The position numbers and the translations under genes are program-made. A stretch of DNA of 64,000 bases from Tethya wilhelma (Eukaryota; Porifera; Demospongiae; Tethyida; Tethyidae): the NCBI GenBank assembly GCA_964030475.1, contig CAXIPT010000001.1:13841301-13905300 (forward strand). The letters are read 5' to 3'. Every line of letters begins with the position of its first letter. Within the stretch, counting starts at the first letter, position 1. The notes under the pieces were generated by a model that was given only the letters and a program-made list of their open reading frames with translations, was not told the origin of the DNA and ran no database searches. Positions 1 through 14,529 of this stretch are shown here, piece after piece.

Positions 1-1736
1 TACACTGCACATGACTAGGCAACTCACTTGATGGTAAAGTTTGAGCAACAAGTGGTGGTCCAACCAATTCTCCAGCACTGTTGGAAACCTCCAGGAAGAA
101 GAAATAATCAGTGAATGGACTCAACGAAGTCACCTCCACAGTACTGGGAGTTGAACTATTGAAGACCACCTCTGAGTTGGTAGCCTCTATCACATCAGAC
201 ACAAACAGCACATATTGAACAATGCCATTAGGGTTCAGCACCGGGTTGATAAGAACTGTGATTGAAAATGGAGTCACTGCAGTCACATTCGGCGTGACAA
301 AACCATCTGGGACAGCTTCTGTAGTCTGGGCTATAGAGCGCATGCTTGAGCCACAGCCTCGCACCGTGCATGCCATGATGGAGTAGGAATAGTAAGTGAA
401 TGGTTCGAGGTTTGTTGAAACAAACGAAAGAGATGTGCCAGTGAATATTCCCATACCATTCTCCAAGAGAATGTACTGAATGATATCGCCATTGGGTTGG
501 CTTGGCACCGTCCATGTCACACGAAGTGATGTTGCATTAATGACCTCGATCTGAGGAGCAACGATGCCATCGGGAATGTCTTCCAGTGTTGTCTCGGAGA
601 CCACGGAGCTTGCAGTGGAGCCACCTCCATTGAACACCAGTAGTTGGAAGGAGTAGAGGGTGTTTGGTAGGAGACCAGTTACAGTCGTTTCAAAATCAAG
701 ACCAGAAAAGTCGACCACAAATGAACCTTGAGATAAACGACGAAGTTCGTATCTCAAAATGATACCGTTTGGCATTTCAGGAACCTCCCAGCTGACTTCA
801 ATGCTACTCGGACTCAGAACTGTGAGATTGGGAGCCAGTACACCCATTGGTACATCAGGTAAGGTCTGCCCTACTGTAGAGTTACTATCGGTACAGCCAA
901 TTCTCGTGCATGCTCGAACAAAGAATGAGTATTCAGTAAAAGGACTTAGGTTTTCAACAACGGTTGAGTTTTCTGTTCCAGTGAAGACTTGTACCCCGTC
1001 TAGAAACAGCTCATAGCTTATGATGACACCATTAGGTATGAGAGGAGGGTCCCAGAAGAGACCAAGCCTCCTGGCTTCAATGAGGTACACCGTTGGATCT
1101 TGAACCCCAATAGGCACTGTGTGGAGAGAGATGGAGCAGGAACAACACACAATATCAACATTATAATATTATATATTGATGGATACACTATAATATTGTT
1201 TGTAATAGGGTGTACCGCTGTCGGCCTTACCTGATTCTTCAGTTGCTAGTTCAGCAGCTGGGCCACTGGCTCCACCAACACTTGTGTATGCTGTCAATGT
1301 TACTGCATATATGGTAGCCGGGACCAAACCAACCAACACAGCTTGAAGATCTTCCTCAGGCACATCAACATCCAAGCTTGTGGTGACTGTATTTCCTAAA
1401 ATGTTGTCCAATCCAGTCGTGAAGGTAGGGACTGCTGATAGGCTGTATCTTATAATGAGTCCATTTGGTGCAGTAGGCATCTGCCATGAGACAGTCAATG
1501 TAGAGTCAGTCAGGGAGACCAGCGTCACCATTCCAACACTATCAGGTGCTGATCGAGGGGCAAATAGAGGGAAATAACAATAAAATTAATGTGTAATATA
1601 TTATATCTACTCAGAATCCTATCCATGCATGCATGGCAGACAGCTAGTGACATACCACTTTCTCCAGTCATTGCTTGTATCCAATCACTCAGGGTCTGTC
1701 CAGCTGAATTAGCAGCTCCAACACGGTAGAGGTAGT
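1..1736 (-). CDS. usherin-like gene, FN3 repeats running off the left edge
   Basis: Exons 1736-1656, 1548-1231 and 1116-1 (open at the edge). The first completes the split FN3 (DYLYRVGAANSAGQ), the second encodes one FN3 (STLTVSWQMP, LVPATIYAVTLTAY), and the third encodes about four more with PNG turns and Tyr corners (LSPFTEYSFFV, LLPNTLYSFQL, LEPFTYYSYSI, LSPFTDYFFFL). No stop occurs in this frame from 1116 to base 1. More FN3 domains, a transmembrane helix and a cytoplasmic tail are expected further left. Confidence 0.87.
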
Positions 1737-3462
1737 CTACACCAAACAGAATATTCCATGAAAGAAAGAAAGTGTTAACATACATGACTGTAAAAGAACA
1801 CAATAATAAGATTGAAACCCACCTGTAAATGGTACCAGTCCAGTGTCGGTGTATGCCAGCTGCCTGCCAGCATCTAAGTTTTCCCAGAGAGCACTGCAGG
1901 ATGAAATTATTGATCCATTGAAGCAACCATCGTACCGAACTAGGACTGAATCGCTGATCTCAGTCTGAGTTGGAGGTTGCATTGCTCTCAAGCATCCACT
2001 AAAGGGAGCAAGGACATTCAGACCACTATTCACAGCCAGAGTGTAAGCAGAGGAGGCTTGGGAAGGCACACCACCAAAGAACACCTCAGATGAAAATATA
2101 ACAGAGGAGTCAGCTAGAGGTAAAGCCATTCCTTGGCCATCCACTCCAAGGAACAACTCACTCTCAGATTGCTCGATTAGAACAGAATGCCACTGTCCGT
2201 CACAAATTGGTTGCCCACCTACTTGTACACTGCTGACAGTGCTGGCATTGGTCACGATGAGATCGAGATAAGAGTTGCGAATCTCTACTGCAACTGAGGC
2301 CTCTCCCGATGAAGAAGAAGCAAAGAAAACAAGACCTTGACTGTCGGTGGTTCGGATCTCAAAGAGCCAACTAAATCTAGAACCAGAAATGGTATTTGCA
2401 GGGTATGATAGATATCCACCACCAAGGAATGACCAGCCTGGGGTTAGATCAATCGGGCAACCTTGGTTTGGACTGATGCTACTCTCAGCCATGTTTGAGA
2501 AATCTAAAGCTTCTCCATTCAAGTAAATCCCAAAGAGACATCCAGTAAATTCATCACCATTCACAGTCGTGTTTGGGTTTTGAGCTCCAAACAGGGTGGA
2601 GCGTGGTAGTCCATCTGGAATGCCTCCAATGTAGATGGTCTGGTTGCTAGTAATCACTCGATCAGGTGCACCACTCGGTGATTCACCGACTCCAGTGTAC
2701 ATCTCATCAACAGTAACACTTCCACTGCGACCGTTCTGTACGGCTACAACTGTGTGCCATTCACCGTCATTGAAGCTCACACCACCCATCACATCTGGTA
2801 CAGCCACAGCAGCTCCTCTCCCAGGATCAAAGAAGAACCAAGGAATGCCTTCACGAAGCTCAAGAGCTAGAAAATCTACCCTTGCTGCATTAATGTAGTA
2901 GAGAAGAGTACCAGTTGGACTGAAAGTTCTGAAACGAATTGTAATAGTATTTGTGAGGCCACCAAGGCGAGCATTGCCATCTTCGTGAAAAAATGTGGCA
3001 AAGTTGTTTCCATCAAATGAAGTGCCCACATCTCTCAGCGAAGGAGAGGGGACAAGAGAAGGTAGTCTTCTTTGGACAGTGTAAGAGGAAATGATGCCAT
3101 TTGGTCGCATTGGATCCTGCCATTCTAACGATACTGAGGTAGCTGTACAACTTAACATTTATAAGGTAGATCTCTATCTTACCTGCTTCTAGGGTCAACG
3201 TTAACACTGCAGTGCTAAACATGCATCCTACGGATGTGCATACTTCCAAAATGAAGGAGTACTCTGTGAAAGGCATGAGTCCACTGACAGTAAAGTTGCC
3301 AGGTGAATTTGACAAAAACTCAAGCGTGTTCCGCTGGTTTTCACGAAGACGATAGATTCCGTATCTGAGGATGACTCCATTTGGTGAGCGAGGTGGAGAC
3401 CAACTGATGTGAATATCAGATGAGGAGATCGGAGTGAGTACTGGTGGGACAATATCCTCTGG

Positions 3463-3518
<56 letters not shown>

Positions 3519-6500
3519 ATATACAGAACCAAATAAAAATTCTGTATTATTATATATAACACTCACCATCTTCAGCTGTTCTTCCATCATTCCATTCACT
3601 CTGAGTGCTACCACCACCAGTGTAAGAGGCTACACTGAACTCATACGAAATGAAAGGCCGAAGATTCAACACCAAGATGGACAGGGTCATATTGGACACA
3701 GTCTCCACTAAAAATCCATTTCCAGTGAAGGGTTCGTTTCGTTGTCGAACATCAAATTGGGTCAACACACCGTTAGGTTCGGAAGGAAATTCCCACGATA
3801 TCATCAGAGATGTTGAGTTCACTGTTGTAACATTTGGTGCAGCCTGAAATGTGGGAGGAGCTTCAAGTGTCTGCACTTGTGTGGCTTGACTTGAACCACA
3901 CCCACCAGACGTACACGCTCTGATGAGATAAGAATAAGTAGTGAATGGCACCAAACCACTCACAACAGCCGAGAAACTGAATCCGGCAAAGACCACTTGC
4001 TCTCCTCCAAGATCAAGATCCACCATCACCAGCTCATATCGGGCAACGATACCATTCATGTCTGTCGGTTCCGACCACGTGGCTCGTACACTCGTGCTAT
4101 TGATGACTTGCAATACAGGTGGAGCAACCCCAGTGGGTATTCCTTCCAGCGTGCGTTGAGCTACAGCAACACTCTGTGTGGCACCTACAACATTGAAGGC
4201 CTCGATGAAGTAGGAGTAGGATGTATCTGGTTCCAGTCCCTCGTCGGTGTAGTTGCGTGCAGTCACGTTGGCAATATTGACACCACTGCGATAGATCCTG
4301 TATCCAAGGATGAGTCCGTTCGGAGCCTCGGGTGGGAACCACGTCAGTTGGATTGAAGTAGCTGAGAGAGATAGGAGGTCTGGCGGTGCTTGCTCATCAG
4401 GGTCTAACAGGAAAAAATGTTGTAATTCACATAAATTTTGCTAAAAAGTTTTTTGATTTAAAATTAATAACAATAAGAAGGTTCTATAAACAAAGCGGTA
4501 TATTCAATCATCAATTTCCTGCTTAGGCACAAGTTCTGTACGGAAAGGACCCAACTAGGGGAAAATACAATAGATTGTAGCAAATACTCAGAGCTACTAA
4601 CTTGCTGAACATCCAAAAGGATTGTTGGCTTGAAGAATCTGGAATCCTGGTATGCACTGGTTGCAAGAGAGGCCTGTCACATAGTCCTTGCAGACACATT
4701 CTCCAGTCACATTGTTACAGAGGGAGCTCTGTGATCCGGCAAGATTACAGCCACAAGACTGGCAGCTGTGAGAAAGAGAAAGGCGGGATCATACAATGTC
4801 ATGGTTGAACTATAGCTTCAAAACAAAGACTGACACATTCTCTCACTATAGACTGTAATGAGAGCTGCCAAACTACATAGAGCACCATAATTGCACATAC
4901 CTTGGGAATTGGAAGAATCCCGGCCGACAAGTGTCACATCTCTCCCCTCCCACTCCAGCACTGGCACAGACACAAGTCCCGTTCAATGTGTCACACTGTG
5001 TGTTCGGTGCACTACCCATGGCATCACAGTCACACGGAAGACACTCATCGGATTCAGAGAGATAGTAACCACTTTGACACACGTCACATCTCAGTCCAGT
5101 AGCGGATGGCAGACAATCACACTGAGATGATAATGGGTCACATATGGCACCAGATGTATTGGTGTTGGACATTACACAGTCACACTCTGAACAACCATCG
5201 TCACTTGTCGCCAACAAGTTTGTAAACCCAGTCAAACAGGCATCGCAGGTTCTACCATCGACATTCAGCTTACAGTCGCAATCACCTGTTGACATATCGC
5301 ATGTGTTGCTCCCATTAACTGTTCCATTGGTGTTGCAACTGCATTCAACACATCCACTGATAGAGAGGTTGTAAAAGCCATCAGCACAAGTGTCACATTG
5401 AGCTCCTTCTACATTCATACGGCAATCACAGTCTCCAGTAACAGAATCACAGTCATTGCTCAGAGAGCCTTCAACATTGCATTCACAAGGTTGACAACCA
5501 GTCTCCGAAAACCCAAAAAATCCAGGAAGGCACTGATCACAATACAACCCACCCACTCCTGACAAACAGGTACATCGACCGGTGTCTGGATGACACTCTG
5601 GTGACGCTGAGCCCACAGGATCACACTGGCAAGGGGAGCATCCCAGAGGGTTGTCGACTTTCAAATCGGTAAATCCTGACTCGCATTGGTCACACTTTAG
5701 CCCCTGCACATTTTGTTTGCAGAGACACCTTCCAGTGTTCTGATTGCATGTGGTCGAACCGTCAAATGTTCCATTGGTATTGCAATCACATGGACGACAG
5801 CCATCTGGATCGGATGCTGAAAGGCCGAAAAATCCAGAGAGACATATGTCACATTTCAATCCAATGACATTAGTCTTGCAGTTGCATTGGCCATTGATGA
5901 CTCCACCCATGTCGTTGTTTGTGGTACAGTCTCCTCCATCACCCACGCCCTCAATGGTACAGTTGCAGGATTCACAGGGAGAGGGGTCGCTGGGGAGACG
6001 ATCAGCAGGACGGAAGAAACCAGTGCTACAACTCTCACACTGTCGGCCAGCTATACAGGGAGACAAGCAGGGATGAGGGGGGGGTCATTATGAAAAATGT
6101 ACTGATAAAGTCAGACACAAATGTATGATAATTGTTTCCTTGAGCAAAACAGCACAATCATGTTGATCTACAAATACCTTACTCTGAAGCCTATTAATTC
6201 CATATACCCCCAATTTGAATCCAAAGGCAACCATTCAAATTTAATCCACATTATAAAATTATAACTGCACAGATTCAATACCACTGACTGAGTCTGACTC
6301 ACCTGTGTTATCTTGACAGTCAATGCACACACCTCCGCCTCCAACATCGTAGCTACTGGGGCTGGGATCCACTGACTCATCGTAGTAACAGCTCGTGGCA
6401 TGGTTGTTACAGTTACATACCTTGCAAGGGAACGCATTGCTGACGGTTCCGTAGCGCCATGGCTTGTCGTTGTAGAGGGGAAGACAGCGTTCGCAGTTTG

Positions 6501-9500
6501 GACCCTCTGTGTTGTGGAGACACTGACAAGTGGAGTCAATCTCAGCGCCACACCTACTGGAGTGGCCATTACAAGCACACCTGGAGTGGTGGTGGCACAA
6601 TAAGGAAAGAATTTTTATGTTAAACATTATAGCAAAATTTTGGCTACAAACATTTAACTACAACTGAGAATACTCAGACAGAATCAAAGGACTATGATGT
6701 TAAAGTGGTTGTGTGCCTAAAATTCATTATGCCTGGTTTTAGAGTGTCATCATACCATGCTGCTTGTTTGTTTGTTTGTTTGTGTTGTGTTAATCTGTGT
6801 GTTTGCTGTCTCTATGGAAATACTATGGTATGTGCTTAAAGTTTAATTAATTCATACTTGATCACATGATGTTGCTATCTGCAGATCCTACACCTATAAA
6901 AGGTCACAAAGTGATTACCCCAGTAAAAAGGTCTTCAAAGAAGTTGAGCATGTAACCAAATTGCTGAGCATAGCATACATCAACTATAAGTTTCAAGAGC
7001 AGGATACAACAATTCCAAGTTGAATCAATTTAAATTAAACTCAAAACTTTATCATAAATAACATGGATAGACCACAAGAAGCCGGTGACTATTCTTACAA
7101 GTTTGGTAATGTTCAAATCTTTAAGAATCAAGAACTTGGACATGGATCTTATGGGGCCGTCTACAAGGCTAAATGTGATGCACTGCCATGTGCTGCCAAG
7201 ATAATCTATCCCCTTCTTTTTGGTTCAAATGCTTTACCACAAGAAGTCCGACCACAAGGCAAGGAACATAGACAACCTCTACAAAGATTTGAAGCTGAAT
7301 GTCGATTCCTTAGCCAGATCAAACACCCAAACATTGTACAATATCTTGGTATGCATCACGATCCTGAAACCAATGCACCTGTGCTTTTAATGGAACTCAT
7401 GGATGAAAGCCTCACCCACTTCCTAGAGACACCTCAAAATAAAGTATTGTTGCACATTCAAGTGAATATTCTACATGACACAGCACTGGCTCTAGCATTT
7501 CTACACACTAATGGTATAACACACAGAGACTTATCAAGCAACAACGTCTTACTGATTGCTGGGAGTCGAGCTAAAGTCACAGACTTTGGAATGTCAACTC
7601 TAATTGATACTGCAACCCCTCATCTTGCATCACTGACTCAGTGTCCAGGTACTCCTGCCTACATGCCTCCTGAAGCTCTCAGTAAGCCTCCAAAATATTC
7701 CGAAAAGCTAGACTGCTTCAGTTTTGGAGTACTTATTGTTCAAACCATTACACGAGAATTTCCAGACCCTGCAGATCAGTTACAAGCTAGAGAACTCTTA
7801 GACTTGCAGGGAAGGAAAATTATGGTAGATGTTCGTATTTCAGAAGTAGAACGTCGCCAGTCTCATATTAACCTCATCTCTGAAGCCCAACCTCTACGAC
7901 CACTTGCACTCGACTGTCTTAAAGACAGAGATGTTGAAAGACCTACAACTCAAGAACTCTGTGAAAGTCTAGAAGAACTTAAAACCACCCCTCTGTATGC
8001 TTCCAGTGTTCGCCAGATCAGAGATAGAGAGCTCCTGATACAAACACAAAGAGAAACCATTCAAGACAACCAGAAACAACTGCAAGATCAACAACAAACC
8101 ATTGAAGACAAACAACAAACAATTGAAGACCAGCAACAAACGATTCAAGACAAGGATCAGCAGCTAAGAAGAATGGAACAAGAAGTTCAGTTGAAAACAC
8201 AAGAAAACCAGCAGCTACAAAGGAAAATCAAACAGCTACTAGCACAACAACATTTGCAGCATAAAAATCATCAACTCAGACCACAATCACCTTCAAGTGA
8301 AGGGGTGGGTGTGGAGTTTCAACAAGGAATGGCAGACAATGACAGTCTCAGGCAAATCCAACGGCTCCAAACTCAACTACAGCAACTAGTTGAATCAGAC
8401 CAGCACAAACAGGAGCCAGAAGTCAGAAAGAAGACAGTTTCAAGTGAATTGAAGCTGACATGGAGAAAGGGACCAAACACACCAACTGGAATGAGCAGAG
8501 GGTCCGTAGCTACCATAGGAAACATTGTGTATATCAATCCTGTACAAAGCAAAGACATCTATACCTTTGAATGTGACACGTCTGAGTGGTCAAGGATTTT
8601 GATGTGTCTGTATGAATTTACTACACTTATTGCGATAAATGGCGAACTCTCAACAGTAGGTGGACGGCGTACTAATTATTCTGGCACCACTTACACCAAC
8701 AAAGTGGTTACCTACCATAACTACCAATGGGTAGAACTATATCCTCCGATGCATGATCAGAGAATACGAGCTACAGTTCTCTCCACTTCCTCACATGTAG
8801 TTGTCATTGGTGGAACATGCAATGGTAATTATTGGATGTCAAAGCTCAGTACTACTGAGGTACTTAATCTTAATAGTTCGCAATGGAGCAGTGCAAGTTC
8901 ACTGCCATATGGTATCTCCAGTGCTACAGCAACACTTAGTCTATCTGGAGAGACTCTATACTTGATGGGAGGCAACACTGACACTAGATCTAGAGACAAT
9001 CAATATTGTGTACTTTCTTGTCAACTGAGAGATCTTGTTGAACAATCAACACCTAGCAGCCTAGCACAAGAGACATCGTCTACAACTACACACTCTAAAG
9101 TGTGGCACAACCTCCCTGACCTACCAGTGTGGTACTCTACCTGTGTAACAGTTCAAGGGCATGTTCTAGCCATTGGAGGCTTTGATAAACAAGGCAAGGC
9201 GTATTCATCTCACGTACACAGGTATGATCAACAAAAGAATCAATGGATTGTCATTAGCAACATGGCCACTGGTTACTCATCCTGCCTGGCTACAGTTCTA
9301 CCAAACAACAACCTCCTTGTCATTGGAGAGATGGGTCAAACTGAAATTGCCACAATTGAGTAATCATTCATGTCACAAGGATCATTTCATTTGTTGAACT
9401 TTTTCCTTATATGTACACTAACATGGTACCATATTATTGACAATTGTATATACCATGGATATACTATAAAACCTATATTAAAACTTATATCACTTCAGTC

Positions 9501-12500
9501 TCAAACTTTGTTATTTGTAGGCAAAAAATTGAATCACAAATAGTTGTTCCTTCTTGAAAGTATATATACCCAACAATACAAGCATGCATGATATCACAAT
9601 TATTTTCTGCCTTCAGGATTGAATATCATTTTGTTTTAGAAATGGGCTGCTACAAAAGCGGACAAAACAAGAGACAGCAATGCATTACATATCTGAATAA
9701 TGGCACATAATATAATTATAATATAAACACTTCATACTTGTTAATGAATGCTAGCAGCCATTGAGTGTGTTAACAGTTTGCTGTATCACAGGGTCATCAT
9801 ATCTGGGCAAAGCACATGCTGTGGGTGCATGAAGTAGCTGCTAGGAATTCAGAACATTATTATATGAATTCATGACCCTATCAAAAAAGTTCAGAATCCA
9901 CTGATTCCAAACACTGAAGTCATACACAAAGCAAAACAATATGTGAAGAATAGTTGGAAGACAATGCAGTGCAATATGCCATAGAATAACCGCATGGCTA
10001 CAACTATGGTGACAGAGGAATGCACACACTGAATAGGACACTTCAGTCTCCTATAAAGTGGAGTTGTGTTCAGTACAACGAGGTACTTGGCACAAAACTC
10101 CCCCATTGCAGGTCAACTGAGTGTGTCAAGACTCTTCAAGCAGTAAAGCTTTGATGATAGTCATGGGCGAAGATATTGCAAAGACAATAATTGTACTGGT
10201 TATTGTCAGCACCGGCTATTCACAAGGTATGATCTATAGCAGATCTTCGATTTTGCTTAATGACTACATGTGATTATTTTCACACAGACTCTAACTGTGA
10301 TCTTGACTCTCTAACGGGATGTGTCCGACCTCCCAAAGATCCTGACTGCAAAAACTCCGTCCTGAATTACCGCACCTTTGATGGAACGTGCAACAATCTT
10401 TTCTACCCTCTACAAGGTGCAGCTGGTACTCCCTCAAGACGACTGCTTCCAGCCAACTATGAAGATGATGTTGAGAGACCAGTTGGAATCAACCAGATTA
10501 TACTGGGTAACTATTTCTCAGGCAATTGGCCCAGTCCACGATACCTCAGCCAGAACTTGGTCAAAAATTTGACTCGAAGTCCAGTGAATGTGGATCTGAC
10601 ACACATGTTCATGCAATGGGGACAATTCTTAGATCACGACATTGATCTACAACCAGAAATAGAGGAGGAGTGTGGATGCGATGTTACTGAAACTTGCATA
10701 CCCATGCACGTGCATCCAGATGACCCAGTTTTTGGTACCAAATCTGGAAATACTGGGAAATGCCTCAAATTCAAGAGGACAGAACCTATATGTCATTGTG
10801 AAGGAACAAGGGAACAGTTCAATGCAATTACAGCATACATTGATGGATCAGGGATTTATGGGTCATCAAAAGAAGTTGCCGACTCACTACGACTTTTCAA
10901 AGGAGGATTGCTCAAGCAAGGTGGAAGGTCAGAGAGCACTAGAGGGAACCTACCTTTTGATGAAGATAGAGAAGACGATATTCCATTCTTTAGAGCTGGA
11001 GACATCAGAGCTAATGAGCAAACTGGACTAACAATAATGCACACACTATGGCTACGTGAGCACAACCGCCTCGCCAGACTTCTTTGCAACATCAATCCAT
11101 GTTGGAGCGACGAAAGACTCTTCCAAGAAGCTAGAAAGATTGTTGGAGCTGAGATACAAGTGATCACCTACAATTTTTTCTTACCAAAAATCTTCGGAGA
11201 CAGCTTCAACTCCTACATACCCCCTTATAATGGCTATGACACAACAGTTGATGCTACAATACCAAGTGCATTCTCATCTGCTGCTTACAGATTTGGCCAC
11301 AGTCTAATTCGCAACCAATTAGAACGTCTGGACAGGGATTACAATCCGCTCGATATTGGGCCGCTGCTTTTGGTGGATGCCTTCTTCAATCCAATCAACT
11401 ACTTCCACAGTGAGGGGACCGACCCCATAATACGAGGACTCATTGTAGACCGAGCTGAAACTGTTGACGAGTTTCTCAGCTCGACTATCACCAGTCAGCT
11501 GTTTGCAGAGAAGATGGAAAGCCTTGGATTGGATTTAGCCTCCCTAAACATCCAGCGAGGTCGAGATCATGGCATACCACCATACCGAGACTGGAAGGAG
11601 TTTTGTGAAGAACAATTTCCAGGAATAAATGCCAAATTTCGAACATCCGAAAGTGCAGCAAAGCTTAGAGAAATGTATGGTGCATTTGGTTATCACAGAG
11701 GCATGGATCTCTGGCTGAGTGGACTGGCTGAAGAACCACTAATGGGAGGACTTGTTGGTCCCACATTTGCCTGTATAATGGGGATCACCTTCACTGATTT
11801 GAGAGATGGAGATCGATTTTGGTACGAAAATACAAATGTTTTCTTAAGAAGTCAACTCAGTGAAATGAGGAAAGCATCCCTTGCTAGGATAATTTGTGAC
11901 AATGCTGATGATATTCCAGAGGTACCATTTGATGTCTTTCTTCGTGGCTCAGAGCGAGTTAGCTGCGAAGAAATCCCAAATGTCAACATACTTGCCTGGT
12001 ATGACAGCACATGCTGACCTCCTCCCTCCAAAGAATTATATTTAGACTGCTACATTATGATACTCTTGTAAGTAAGAGAGAACATAAAAACATGCAGCTG
12101 CAGTTGATAGTCTTTAAAGCCATGTTAGTTGATACAATATTAGGACAAATTTAATTATTAACAGGTTTCTTTTCCAGGGCATCAATTTAATCAGCAAAAA
12201 TAAATTTTTATTCACATACTGTATAACTGCTTAAATTCAATGCTCAGTACTATTGAGGTACCATACTGGCACATTTGTTAAGTGCATCTCACGTATAGGT
12301 ATATACTTATTCGTTGATAAGCACTCATGCAAATGTAAGTCTTCTGGCTCATTATTAAGTGCACCATCGACTTCTGATACCTTATAGACATAATGTACTC
12401 TCATTGCACTCCTGATCTGCAGCAGCACGTCATCTTGGTACATTTTGAGCTGATTGTTTGATGTTTTCTGCAGCATAGTAGACGTGGCTATACTGTGCCA

Positions 12501-13415
12501 CGTGGATGTGTACTTTGAACTCTAATGATGCTACTAATTGAAGCCCATTTATGACTCGTTTGTAGGCGCTTACTCATATATAAGCACATACTTTCTTCCT
12601 ATGGAAATAATGGTGCATGCGCTTAACAACGCGCCAGTACAGTACTCAATTTCAATGGAGTATGGCTCACTGCCTCTCTAAGTACAGCACATACATAATA
12701 ATTATTCTAACCATCATAAACGACAAAAACAAGGCAAGACTTCATCTCTCATAATATACACAGGTACGATCAACAAAGGAATGTCATTACCATGACCACA
12801 GTTTGGTCATCATGCTTGGCTACATTTTATATAACAATAACCTCTTTGTTGTCATTGGAGGGATTGATCATAGTTGGAGATTCACCAACTGAAAATGCCA
12901 CAATTAGAATATTAAAACCTTCATCATTCACATCACATCAACCCTCACAATGAACATAGCACTGACAACTATAGTATCATTTTTAATCGTCTGTTTTTAT
13001 GATCTTTTGTGATTTATTTTGCAGTGAAATTTCCCCCCTTACTTAACATTTCTTACTATATATGGTACCATACTACAAAATTTGTGTGAAATATTCATTA
13101 TTTAGCAATCACTGAAGCATTACGTTCTCACATGAAGTAGATAATGCTTTCACGTCTACTAGTTATAATGCATACTACCAGACACACATGCACTATATCT
13201 ATTCTCACCTTGCAGCAATGGTAACCTCCCGGATGCTGTAGTACTGATGCTCTACTGTAGTGTTGGTTGTGAATAGGTCTACTAGTCTCAGTCGGAGATG
13301 ACTCGCCGTGATGAACTCTCGAAGCTCTGGACTTGTGTTTAGATCAAAGTTGCGAACTTGCTGATCAAGAAGACGTGTTCGAATATCTGTGCTTGTTAGT
13401 GGTAGTTGCCTGGAA

Positions 13416-13468
<53 letters not shown>

Positions 13469-14496
13469 TGGTAGTGTGCAATTCATAACAGAAAGTGGGA
13501 AAACAAATGAGAAAAAGACTATCTGTACACTCACATAGATTGGGATGTGATACAATTGACATCATTAGCATTCACAATTGGTCCATTATCAGGAAGGTTA
13601 AAGTACATCATGCAGTCGTCAGCATAGTACTGTACGGGGCGAAATGTGAGTCCACTATCACTGGACACCTCAAGGACAAGTGCTTTAGGTCGAGGTGAAC
13701 CAAAGTTGAGATTGACAAAGATCAGCTGTGTGGTAGTATGTGTGTGCATGTGTATAGCATAGCTTTAATTGATGACACATACAATTGAATAAAGTAGTGA
13801 TAGTGATTAGACCTTACAATTATTACGACTTTTTTTGAAAAAAGGCAGGCTCTAGGCTTTTCAAGAATTTCTGTAGCAGCACAATTTTTCTAACTATTCA
13901 GTAGTTGTAGCTCTTACCTCATAGAGGAAGTCAGTCAAACGTAGTGTAATGTTGATATTGCGGTCCCCAGGAGACGATATCCATCCATTGAAAGTGCCAA
14001 AGTCGTTAATGAACCCTGCTGGATGAGCCAGGGGGTTGATTCTACTGACTGACCCCCTATTGATAAGATTGCCCCCTGGATATTGGACACAATTGGCCCC
14101 ATTGTTAGGATCAATCTGAGGGTGAGACGGAGGACAGTGGCACTCGGAGCTCAGGTGGACCGATGGAAATGTCCCTGTGTACACCTCAGTGACTTCCCTG
14201 TACAAGTTTAAAGATGCACAGTAAAATACAGATACTAAGCTTAGTTTTCTTCTTCATGGAACTTCCCATTTATTCTTATCTATATCTATACACTTAGAAC
14301 TGATTGAGTAGAATTAATAAGCTTACCCATAATGTACACATGTATGTATAGCCTCATTCCCAGGCCCTTTGCATGCTGGTTGATTTTATCATGCTGACAA
14401 TCTAACACTATCAACAAAATTAACAGCAGCACACAGAGGGCCTGGAGATGAGGTTACAATAGCTGATAATGATACCTTTCCGTAAGTGCTTGTCCN

Positions 14497-14529
<33 letters not shown>

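Noticed and set aside
4097..4342. Cys/His-containing frames antisense or out of frame within the FN3 and EGF exons
   Set aside because: They overlap exons whose frame is fixed by domains and splice phase; high Cys content is a by-product of the EGF codons.
12237..12476. 79-codon minus-strand frame in the usherin intron
   Set aside because: No known domain, no matching splice partners in phase with the usherin gene, and ordinary length for AT-rich non-coding DNA.
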